From: Jatrophihabitans_A sp035248685
GTDB taxonomy: Bacteria; Actinomycetota; Actinomycetes; Mycobacteriales; Jatrophihabitantaceae
DNA: 63,145 nucleotides
Direction of reading: 5' to 3'
Assembly (NCBI GenBank): GCA_035248685.1
Contig: DATFHF010000063.1
Location: 1 to 63,145, forward strand
Below, in pieces: positions 35,028-42,580 of this stretch (its first letter is position 1; every line of letters begins with the position of its first letter). The position numbers and the translations under genes were made by a program. The notes below the pieces were generated by a model, which saw only the letters and a list, made by a program, of their open reading frames with translations, was not told the DNA's origin and searched no databases.

Positions 35028-35606
35028 ATGTCCGTCAGCCTGACCAAGGGTGGCAACGTCTCGCTCACCAAGCAGGCGCCCAACCTGAGATCGGTGCTGG
35101 TCGGCCTCGGCTGGGACGAGCGCACCACCAGCGGTGCCGCTTTCGACCTGGACGCCAGCGCGCTGATGGTCAACGAGGCCGGCCGGATCCTGTCCGACTC
35201 GCATTTCGTGTTCTTCAACAACCTGAAGAGCCCGGACGGCTCGGTCGAGCACACCGGCGACAACCTGACCGGCGCCGGCGAAGGTGACGACGAGCAGATC
35301 CTGGTCAACCTGGCGCTGGTACCGGCCGAGTGTGCGCGGATCGTCTTTCCGGTCTCGATCTACGAGGCCGACGCGCGCAGCCAGTCGTTCGGGCAGGTCC
35401 GCAATGCCTTTATCCGCGTGGTGAATTCCGACGACGGAGTCGAGCTGACCCGCTATGACCTGTCCGAGGATGCCTCCACCGAGACCGCGATGATCTTCGG
35501 TGAGCTGTACCGGCTCGCCGGCGAGTGGAAGTTCCGTGCGGTCGGCCAAGGCTATGCTTCCGGGCTGGCCGGCATCGCCCGGGATTTCGGCGTCAACGTC
35601 GGCTGA
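35028..35606 (+). CDS. terD: TerD-family protein 2
   Basis: A 192-residue TerD paralogue, close in sequence to the gene before it, with the same FDLDASAL and HTGDNLTGAGEGDDEQ calcium sites and ARYDLSE-like block (TRYDLSEDASTETAM). AGGAGG precedes the ATG. Eleven bases separate it from its neighbour. Likely acts with the DUF475 membrane protein just downstream at the membrane inner face. Confidence 0.92.
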   Translation: MSVSLTKGGNVSLTKQAPNLRSVLVGLGWDERTTSGAAFDLDASALMVNEAGRILSDSHFVFFNNLKSPDGSVEHTGDNLTGAGEGDDEQILVNLALVPAECARIVFPVSIYEADARSQSFGQVRNAFIRVVNSDDGVELTRYDLSEDASTETAMIFGELYRLAGEWKFRAVGQGYASGLAGIARDFGVNVG

Positions 35607-35631
35607 CCTACCCCAGACAGCGAGGATATGA

Positions 35632-36741
35632 ATGTTCGTCAAAACGTTCGCCGGTTCGATCGGCCTCACGGTCATCGGCCTGGTGATCGCCCTGATCTAC
35701 GCCGGGCCGACCGGGCTCGCCATCGCGGCCATCCTCGGCGTGCTGGAGGTCTCGCTATCGTTCGACAACGCGGTGGTCAACGCGGGCATCTTGAAGACGA
35801 TGAACCCGTTCTGGCAGAAGATATTCCTGACCGTGGGCATCGTGATCGCGGTGATCGGCATGCGGCTGGCGTTCCCGCTGATCATCGTGGGCATCACCGC
35901 CAAGCTGTCACCGGCCGAGGCGATCCGGCTAGCCCTGGACAAGGGTGACCCGAAGACGCCGGGTACTTATGGCTACCTGTTGCACGAGGCGCACCCGGCC
36001 ATCGCCGCCTTCGGCGGGGTGTTCCTGCTGATGCTGTTCCTGGATTTCATCTTGGAGGAACGCGAGATTACCTGGCTGGGTTGGTTGGAACGCCCGCTGG
36101 CCAGGATCGGCAAGCTCGACCAGTTGTCCGTCGTGATCTCGTTGATCGCGGTCGCGCTGGCCGCCTACCGGTTCGCCCCGCACGGCAAGATCTCGACCGT
36201 ATTGGTGTCCGGCGTGCTCGGCCTGGTCAGTTACGTGCTGGTCAACGGCCTCGGCGAACTCTTCGAAACCGGGGAGGAGGAACTGCTCGGTGCCACCGAG
36301 CCGACCAGCCGCGCCGGCAACTCGACGCTACTGCTGAAGGCCGGCAAGGCGGCGTTTTTCTCCTTTCTCTACTTGGAGGTTCTCGACGCCTCGTTCAGCT
36401 TTGACGGGGTGATCGGTGCCTTCGCCATCACCGCTGACCCGATCATCATCGCGATCGGCCTCGGGCTGATCGGCGCCCCGTTCATCCGCTCGCTGACCGT
36501 GTACCTGGTCCGGCAGGGCACGCTGGACGAATATGTGTATCTCGAGCACGGGGCACTGTGGGCGATCGGTGCGCTGGCCGTGCTGCTGCTGTGCACCATC
36601 CGGTACGAGATCCCCGAGGTGGTCACCGGGCTGATCGGAGTCGGCTTCATCGGCGCGGCGCTGGTCTCGTCCATCGTGCGTAACCGGCGTGCCACCGACG
36701 GCGCCGAGCCGGAACTGCACGAGGTCACCTTCGCCCGCTAG
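35632..36741 (+). CDS. DUF475/TerC-family integral membrane protein
   Basis: A 369-residue polytopic membrane protein of the TerC superfamily, DUF475 type. Acidic motifs inside helices are visible: VSLSFDNAVVNAGIL near the N-terminus and VLDASFSFDGVIGAFA in the second half, which are the predicted metal-binding positions. About eight to nine hydrophobic helices. GAGGA precedes the ATG at 35632. In Ter systems this protein anchors TerD-type proteins to the membrane and may move metal ions. Confidence 0.9.
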   Translation: MFVKTFAGSIGLTVIGLVIALIYAGPTGLAIAAILGVLEVSLSFDNAVVNAGILKTMNPFWQKIFLTVGIVIAVIGMRLAFPLIIVGITAKLSPAEAIRLALDKGDPKTPGTYGYLLHEAHPAIAAFGGVFLLMLFLDFILEEREITWLGWLERPLARIGKLDQLSVVISLIAVALAAYRFAPHGKISTVLVSGVLGLVSYVLVNGLGELFETGEEELLGATEPTSRAGNSTLLLKAGKAAFFSFLYLEVLDASFSFDGVIGAFAITADPIIIAIGLGLIGAPFIRSLTVYLVRQGTLDEYVYLEHGALWAIGALAVLLLCTIRYEIPEVVTGLIGVGFIGAALVSSIVRNRRATDGAEPELHEVTFAR

Positions 36742-36773
36742 CACTGCTGTGTGACGAGAGAAGAGAGAACGCC

Positions 36774-37457
36774 ATGCCGATCGACTACACCAAGCGGCCG
36801 AGCAACCCGCAACCACCGGCGCCCAGTCAGCCGGGCGTGTCACTGAGCAAGGTGACCCTGACCAAGCAGGCCCCGAAGGTGTCGTTGACCAAGCAGGGCT
36901 CGGTCGGCGGCGTGATGCGGGTGAACCTGAACTGGAACGCCCGGCCGGCCACCGCCAGCCGAGGCCTGTTCAAGCGCCCGGAACCGGCCATCGACCTGGA
37001 CCTGGGCTGCCTGTACGAGTTCACCGATGGCAGCAAGGGCGTCGTGCAGGCCCTCGGCCGGGCCTTCAGCGCCAGCCCGCGCGGCGTGGCTGAGCCGGTC
37101 ATCCGGTTGGACGGTGACGACCGGTCGGGCAGCAATGCCGAGGGCGAGAACCTGTTCATCAACCTGGCTTATGCCCACCAGATCCGGCGGGTGCTGGTTT
37201 TCGCCCTGATCTATGAGGGAGCGGCCAACTGGGCGGCGGCGGACGGGGTGGTCACGCTCTACCCGGCTAGCGGACCGCAGATCGAGGTCCGGCTGGACGA
37301 ACCCCGCGACGGTGCCCGAATCTGTGGAATCGCGCTGCTGGAACAGGCAGGTGACGACCTTTCGGTCCGCCGTGAGGTTAACTACATCAACGGCTCCCAG
37401 TCGCGCCTCGATGCGGCCTACGGTTGGGGCATGAATTGGGCGCCGGGCCGCAAGTAA
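36774..37457 (+). CDS. TerD-family protein 3
   Basis: A 227-residue TerD-domain protein with a Pro-rich lead and doubled SLTKQ motifs (VTLTKQAPKVSLTKQ). The calcium site reads AIDLDLGCLYEFTDG and DGDDRSGSNAEGEN, the variant typical of the longer TerD/TerF-like group. It sits between the membrane protein and another TerD gene on the same strand. Confidence 0.87.
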   Translation: MPIDYTKRPSNPQPPAPSQPGVSLSKVTLTKQAPKVSLTKQGSVGGVMRVNLNWNARPATASRGLFKRPEPAIDLDLGCLYEFTDGSKGVVQALGRAFSASPRGVAEPVIRLDGDDRSGSNAEGENLFINLAYAHQIRRVLVFALIYEGAANWAAADGVVTLYPASGPQIEVRLDEPRDGARICGIALLEQAGDDLSVRREVNYINGSQSRLDAAYGWGMNWAPGRK

Positions 37458-37487
37458 AGCCTTACCAAAGGGAGGCAGTAAACGACC

Positions 37488-38066
37488 ATGACCGTCAGCC
37501 TGAGCAAGGGTCAGAAGGTCTCGCTGGAAAAGCGCGGCGGCGGCACCCTTAGCCGGGTGCGGATGGGCCTGGGCTGGGACGCCGCCAGAAAGAAGGGCCT
37601 GTTCGGCTCGCGCCGGCAAAGCATTGATCTGGACGCTTCCGCGCTGCTGTTCGACGCGACCGGCAAGCTGGTAGACCAGGTCTGGTTCCGCCAGTTGAAT
37701 TCCCGCGACGGCTCGGTGCACCACACCGGTGACAACCTGACCGGCGCCGGCGAAGGTGACGACGAATCCATCCAGGTCGACCTGTCCCGGGTGCCGGCAA
37801 CCGTAAACACCCTGGTTTTCACGGTAAATTCGTTCACCGGTCAGAATTTCTCCCAGATCGAGAACGCCTACTGCCGGCTGCTCGACGAGACGGCCGGCGA
37901 CACCGAGATCGCTCGGTACGACCTGAGTGGCTCGGGCGGGCACACCGCGCAGATCATGGCCAAGGTGTCGCGCGACGGCGCCGGCTGGTCGATGACCGCG
38001 CTGGGCATACCGGCTTCCGGGCGCACCTTCCACGACCTGTTGCCGGCGATGGCCGGCCATCTGTAA
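37488..38066 (+). CDS. TerD-family protein 4
   Basis: A 192-residue TerD protein with SIDLDASALLFD and HTGDNLTGAGEGDDES intact. The insertion KKGLFGSRRQ before the first calcium strand distinguishes it from copies 1 and 2. GGGAGG lies upstream of the ATG but with a longer spacing (12 bases) than usual. telA follows 28 bases on. Confidence 0.88.
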   Translation: MTVSLSKGQKVSLEKRGGGTLSRVRMGLGWDAARKKGLFGSRRQSIDLDASALLFDATGKLVDQVWFRQLNSRDGSVHHTGDNLTGAGEGDDESIQVDLSRVPATVNTLVFTVNSFTGQNFSQIENAYCRLLDETAGDTEIARYDLSGSGGHTAQIMAKVSRDGAGWSMTALGIPASGRTFHDLLPAMAGHL

Positions 38067-38094
38067 CACACCCAGCTGAAGGAGAACTGCGGAC

Positions 38095-39315
38095 ATGTCA
38101 GAACTGGACCTCGGCGGCACGCCGACCACGAGCGCCCCGACCGCGCCGGCCGCTTCGGCGCCCGGGGCGTTGGTGCTCGCGCCGCCAGCGCCGGTCGTCC
38201 TGGTAGAGAAGGAGCAGGCGGTCGGCGCGATCCCGCTCGATCAAGCCAAGCAGGCCGAACTGCGCGCCAAGGCCGCCCAGTTCGTTGATGGCTTGGCAGC
38301 GCTGGATATGCGATCGCCGGAGTTCTCGCAGAAGGTCGCTCAGATCACCACGATGGGTGATTCGGACATGCGGGCGGCGGCGGCCATGTCCAACCGCATG
38401 CTGGAGCGTCCGGCCGCCGCGATGGGCAAGAACGGCGGTGACGCGCAGACCCGAGTCGCCAACACCCTGGTCGACCTGCGGCACACCGTCACCGGTCTGG
38501 ATCCCAAGCGGGAGGATCTGACCGGCGCCAAGAAGATCCTGAAGTTCCTGCCCGGCGGGGACAAGATAGACCGGTACTTCGACAAGTACCGGTCGGCGCA
38601 GTCCCACCTGGACGCGATCATCAAGGGCCTGTCATCCGGTCAGGACGAGCTGCGCAAGGACAACGCGGCTATCGAGACCGAGAAGGCCAACATGTGGACG
38701 ACCATGGGCAAGCTGAGCGAGTACAACGAGCTCGCCGGTGCCCTGGACGCCGCGGTCGAGCAGAAGGTGGCCGAGTTGGAGGCCGCCGGCCGTACCGAGG
38801 ACGCCAACATCATGCGCTCGGATGCGCTGTTCCCGATCCGCCAGCGCCGGCAGGATCTGATGACCCAGATGGCGGTCAACGTCCAGGGCTATATGGCGTT
38901 GGACCTGATCCGCAAGAACAACATCGAGCTGATCAAAGGCGTCGACCGGGCGCAGACCACGACCATCGCCGCGTTGCGGATCGCGGTCATCGTCTCGCAA
39001 GCGCTGTCCCGGCAGAAGCTGGTGTTGGACCAGATCAACGCGCTGAACACCGTCACGTCCAACCTGATCGAGTCGACCTCGGAGCAGCTCAAGCTGCAAG
39101 GCGGGGCGATCAACCAGCAGGCTGCCTCGGCAACCATCGACGTGGCCAAGCTTCAGGCCGCCTTCGACAACGTCTTCGCCACCATGGACGCGGTCGACAC
39201 GTTCCGCGCCCAGGCCGTCGACTCGATGGCGCAGACGGTCAGCGCGCTGGAGGGTCAGATCGAACGGGCCAAGCCTTACCTGGAGCGCACCCGGCGCGGC
39301 GAGCTGGCAGGCTGA
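38095..39315 (+). CDS. telA: Toxic anion resistance protein TelA
   Basis: A 406-residue, largely alpha-helical TelA/KlaA-family protein linked to tellurite and other toxic-anion tolerance. A low-complexity Ala/Pro N-terminus leads to the conserved region: KRKxL-like LPGGDKIDRYFDKYRSAQSHLD, ALDAAVEQKVAELEA, FPIRQRRQDLMTQMAVN and the C-terminal helix TISALEG-like TVSALEGQIERAKPYL. AAGGAG precedes the ATG. Usual partner of TerD genes. Confidence 0.92.
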   Translation: MSELDLGGTPTTSAPTAPAASAPGALVLAPPAPVVLVEKEQAVGAIPLDQAKQAELRAKAAQFVDGLAALDMRSPEFSQKVAQITTMGDSDMRAAAAMSNRMLERPAAAMGKNGGDAQTRVANTLVDLRHTVTGLDPKREDLTGAKKILKFLPGGDKIDRYFDKYRSAQSHLDAIIKGLSSGQDELRKDNAAIETEKANMWTTMGKLSEYNELAGALDAAVEQKVAELEAAGRTEDANIMRSDALFPIRQRRQDLMTQMAVNVQGYMALDLIRKNNIELIKGVDRAQTTTIAALRIAVIVSQALSRQKLVLDQINALNTVTSNLIESTSEQLKLQGGAINQQAASATIDVAKLQAAFDNVFATMDAVDTFRAQAVDSMAQTVSALEGQIERAKPYLERTRRGELAG

Positions 39316-39384
39316 TCAGCCGACGGCGGACAATGGATAGCGCACTGCACCCTGCCATCGACGCTGCCATGAGGAAACGTCACT

Positions 39385-39876
39385 GTGACCTGGTTACGTA
39401 GAGGTCATGAGCCGACCGGTTCTACCCTGCGCCCGGACTCGCTGCCGGACGAGGACAGCCCGACCGAGCTGTTGCGGGCGGTGTTTACCGTCAACCGGTT
39501 CGTGAACCAGAGCTCCGGTCAGTTGCCCGGCCGGGCGGTGGTTGCCGCCCGCCGACTCACCGACACCCTGCGCGAGATCATCGACACCTCGCAGGTTCGG
39601 CCGCTGGACGTGTACGCCGTGGTGTCGGTCAAGGCCACCCTGACCGACTATCTGCCCACCACACTGCGCACCTACCTGGCGGTGGGCCCGGACGTCCGCG
39701 ACCTGCCGGCGCGGTCCGGCCAGACCCCGGCGCAGCTGCTGATGGAGCAGTTGGACTCGCTTCAGCTGTCGGCCGACGCGGTGTTGGTCGCCGCGCGCAA
39801 CCAGGACATCGATGCGCTGGTCAACCAGGGCAACTTCCTGCGGACGAAGTTCTCCGGCTCGGACCTCGACCTGTAA
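39385..39876 (+). CDS. Hypothetical protein of the ter cluster, next to TelA
   Basis: A 163-residue soluble helical protein not assigned to a named family. It contains VNRFVNQSSGQLPGRAVVAA, VVSVKATLTDYLPTTLRTYL, and ends NQGNFLRTKFSGSDLDL. GTG start with AGGAAA upstream; its stop overlaps the next TerD ATG by one base, so the two are co-translated. Its place after telA suggests a TelA helper similar to XpaC, which is inference. Confidence 0.65.
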   Translation: MTWLRRGHEPTGSTLRPDSLPDEDSPTELLRAVFTVNRFVNQSSGQLPGRAVVAARRLTDTLREIIDTSQVRPLDVYAVVSVKATLTDYLPTTLRTYLAVGPDVRDLPARSGQTPAQLLMEQLDSLQLSADAVLVAARNQDIDALVNQGNFLRTKFSGSDLDL

Positions 39877-40439
39877 TGGCGGAGATGAAACGCGGCTCCA
39901 ATGTGGCGCTGACCCGCGAGATTCCCACGCTGCGCTCGGTGGTACTGGGCGTGCGGTTCGAGACCGGCTCGGAGAAGGCGTTGCTGGATAACCTCGTTGT
40001 CGCCACCATCCTGTGCGACTCGGCCAGCAAGGCGCTGTCGGACGAGCATTTCGTGTTCTTCAACCAGCTCAGCTCACCGGAGGAATCGGTCAGCCAGCGG
40101 GAGGCCGCGCTCGGCGCGGACAGCGAGCAGGTCGAGGTGGACCTGCCCGACGTGCCGGCCGACGTGGAACGCGTCGTTGTGGTGCTCTACCTCAACGATC
40201 CGATCACGCACCGGCGCTCGCTCGGCCAGCTGCGGGAGTGCTACATCAGGGTGCTCAATGCCGCCGACAACGCCGAATTGGTGCGGTCGGAAAACCTGGC
40301 GCCGATGTTGACCAGTGAGACGGCGCTGGCGCTGGGGGAGCTGTACCGGCACCAGGGAGGTTGGAAATTCAAGGTGATCGGCGACGGCTACACCAAGGGC
40401 ATCGCCGGCATCGCCGCCGACTACGGCCTGCCGCTGTGA
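39876..40439 (+). CDS. TerD-family protein 5, calcium site degenerate
   Basis: A 187-residue TerD fold with the usual flanks: VALTREIPTLRSVVLG, LSDEHFVFFNQLSSPE, RECYIRVLNA, GDGYTKGIAGIAADYG. The calcium ligands are gone: LLDNLVVATIL stands where FDLDASA is in copies 1, 2 and 4, and QREAALGADSEQ replaces the GDN-rich acidic loop. Probably a structural or regulatory partner of the active TerD proteins. A short interspersed repeat starts at its stop codon. Confidence 0.85.
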   Translation: MAEMKRGSNVALTREIPTLRSVVLGVRFETGSEKALLDNLVVATILCDSASKALSDEHFVFFNQLSSPEESVSQREAALGADSEQVEVDLPDVPADVERVVVVLYLNDPITHRRSLGQLRECYIRVLNAADNAELVRSENLAPMLTSETALALGELYRHQGGWKFKVIGDGYTKGIAGIAADYGLPL

Positions 40440-40513
40440 GTGAGCATCGCAGCGAGCGTCAGCGAGCGAGGAGCGGAGCGAACGCGGCGATGAGCGCTCG
40501 CGCGAAGAGCCAG
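40440..40513 (+). repeat. Short interspersed repeat, copy A
   Basis: Begins at the terD5 stop with GAGCATCGCAGCGAGC and ends GATGAGCGCTCGCGCGAAGAGC minus its first bases; the 22-base end (40489-40510) recurs exactly, inverted, at 49536-49557. Confidence 0.7.
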
Positions 40514-40521
40514 GTAAACCG

Positions 40522-41343
40522 GTGAGCATCGCTGACCCGCGGGATGCGCCGCCGCGATCGGACCTGGGCTACCTGCGACACCGGAATAGGCCGATCGCGC
40601 CGAGCATGCCGGGCCCGAGCTCGCCAGCGCCGGTGAGTGTTTCGGCGCCGGTCGCCGACAATCTGCTCGACCTGTCGGCACCGGCGTCCGCACCGCCGAG
40701 TCAGCCCCTCCCCGCGGCGAGCCAACCGGCTCCGGAGGCCAGCCGTCCCCACCGCCGTGCCGCCGATTCGGCGCCGCGTCGGGTTCGGACCGACAACCCG
40801 GCCATCCTGTCGCCCAAGGAGCCGGTGGTCACCCTGACCCGGCTTCAATCCGGGGTCGGCGTGCTGCGGATTGAGGCGGCCTGTTCACCCGCGGTGGGCG
40901 ACCTGCGGCTGGGTTGCGCCTACCAACTGCGGTCCGGCGTCTCGTCGGTCGTTCAGCTCGCCGGTGGTCCGCGCACCGCGCCACCGGGCGCGAACCGGCC
41001 GGTGATCACCGCAGACCGGGGCCAGTTCGAGCTGCTGACCATTGATCTCGTGCAGTCCCGCAGCTTGGAACGGCTCATTGTCTATGCCTTCTCCGACAGC
41101 GGCGGGCAGCTCAACTGGGGCGGCACGCTGCTGCTCAGCACCTTCGGCCAGGCCCGGGTTGAGCTGCCGCTGGATCGACCACCGTCGACCCGGCCGGCGG
41201 TGTTGCTGTCGCTGTACAACATCGACGGGGAGTTCGTGGTGCGCGCCGAGATGGAAGAGATAACCGGTTCGGTCCGGGACGCGGTGGCCGCCTACGGTTT
41301 CGACCGAATCGCCTGGCTGGATCATCGAACTCCGCTGATCTGA
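40522..41343 (+). CDS. TerD-related protein 6 with Pro-rich N-terminus
   Basis: A 273-residue protein with about 90 residues of Pro/Ala/Ser-rich linker followed by a divergent TerD fold: VVTLTRLQSGVGVLRIEAA, GDLRLGCAYQL, LIVYAFSDSGGQL, ARVELPLDRP, ITGSVRDAVAAYG. Again the acidic calcium residues are absent. GTG start. Separated from terD5 by the interspersed repeat. Confidence 0.78.
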   Translation: MSIADPRDAPPRSDLGYLRHRNRPIAPSMPGPSSPAPVSVSAPVADNLLDLSAPASAPPSQPLPAASQPAPEASRPHRRAADSAPRRVRTDNPAILSPKEPVVTLTRLQSGVGVLRIEAACSPAVGDLRLGCAYQLRSGVSSVVQLAGGPRTAPPGANRPVITADRGQFELLTIDLVQSRSLERLIVYAFSDSGGQLNWGGTLLLSTFGQARVELPLDRPPSTRPAVLLSLYNIDGEFVVRAEMEEITGSVRDAVAAYGFDRIAWLDHRTPLI

Positions 41344-41425
41344 GCCGCTCGGCCCGCATACTGTGCACAGCCGGATCGGGGCCGGCCTGGCCGATGCCGA
41401 ACGGATCCCTCCGAAGGGTGGGCGA

Positions 41426-42580
41426 ATGCGCCATTTCGACTTTCTCACCGATGCCGAGCGGGCTCGGCTGTTCTACCGCGAGCCGCAGCCGTTTTCTGTC
41501 GACGACGATCCGAGACGGTTGGCGGTGGCCCTGGGCGCCACCCTCTACATGCCGGCCGGACGTGCCACGCTGGCCACCGACATCGCCCGCTGCACGTCCC
41601 GCGGCGTGTTGAGTTCGGTGATCTGCCTGGAGGACGCGGTTGCCGACACCGAGCTGGTTTCGGCCCAGCACAACGTGATCAGCCAACTGCGCGCGCACGC
41701 AGCGGCTGGCGCCGACACCCCGCTGCTGTTCGTCCGGGTCCGGCACCCGGAGCAGATCGGCCAACTGGTGCAAGGCTTGGGGGAGCACGTCGGCGTCCTG
41801 GCCGGATTCGTGCTGCCGAAGTTCACTGAGGCCACCGGCGCGGACTTCCTGGACGCGGTGGTCGACGCTTCGACCGACCGGCGGCTGCTCGCGATGCCGG
41901 TGCTGGAGTCCGCCGCAATCATCCATGCCGAGCACCGGATCAGCGAACTGCTGGCGGTGCGGGAGCTGCTGGCCAAGTACTCCGGCATCGTCCTCGCGGT
42001 GCGGATCGGCGCCACCGACCTGTCGGCCGCCTACGGTCTGCGCCGCTCGCGGGATCTCTCGGTGTACGACGTGCGGCTACTGGCCGACGTGATCGCGGAC
42101 GTGGTAAACATCTTCGGCCGGGCCGACGGCAGCGGATATGTGGTGACCGGTCCGGTGTGGGAATACCTCGGTGGAACCGAACGATTGTTCAAGCCGCAGC
42201 TACGCGAGTCACCGTTTGTGGCGCACTCGGAAGGGGCGCTGCGGGCCGAGCTGATCGCCAAGGACCTGGACGGCCTGATCCGCGAGATCGCGTTGGACAA
42301 GGCCAATGGGTTGACCGGCAAGGCCGTTATCCACCCGGACCAGGTCGCCGCGGTACACGCGCTGTCGGTGGTGACGCACGAGGAATACAGCGATGCGGTC
42401 GACATCCTGGGCACCGGCCGCGCAGGCGGAGTGGCGCGTTCGTCCTATCGCAACAAGATGAACGAGTCCAAGCCGCATGCCGCCTGGGCGGCCCGGATCA
42501 TCGACCGGGCCGAGGCGTTCGGGGTGGCACGGGCCGGCATCTCCTTTGTCGACCTGCTGGGTGCGGGCCTGAACCGGTGA
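41426..42580 (+). CDS. HpcH/HpaI aldolase/citrate-lyase-beta-like enzyme of the ter cluster
   Basis: A 384-residue CitE-like TIM-barrel lyase. FLTDAERARLF, SVICLEDAVAD (metal-binding Glu/Asp), LFVRVRHPEQ, ILAVRIGATDLSAAYG and GKAVIHPDQVAAVHA are visible. ATG at 41426 has GAAGGGTGG upstream. In Ter clusters this enzyme class is found with phosphoribosyltransferases in a proposed pathway for a nucleoside-like metabolite; the next gene, overlapping by four bases, is such a phosphoribosyltransferase. Confidence 0.85.
   Translation: MRHFDFLTDAERARLFYREPQPFSVDDDPRRLAVALGATLYMPAGRATLATDIARCTSRGVLSSVICLEDAVADTELVSAQHNVISQLRAHAAAGADTPLLFVRVRHPEQIGQLVQGLGEHVGVLAGFVLPKFTEATGADFLDAVVDASTDRRLLAMPVLESAAIIHAEHRISELLAVRELLAKYSGIVLAVRIGATDLSAAYGLRRSRDLSVYDVRLLADVIADVVNIFGRADGSGYVVTGPVWEYLGGTERLFKPQLRESPFVAHSEGALRAELIAKDLDGLIREIALDKANGLTGKAVIHPDQVAAVHALSVVTHEEYSDAVDILGTGRAGGVARSSYRNKMNESKPHAAWAARIIDRAEAFGVARAGISFVDLLGAGLNR

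Noticed and set aside
42157..42576. In-frame upstream extension of the PRTase fusion
   Set aside because: It overlaps the lyase gene and reads as a shadow frame rich in Arg/Gly; the GTG at 42577 overlapping the lyase stop is the natural start.
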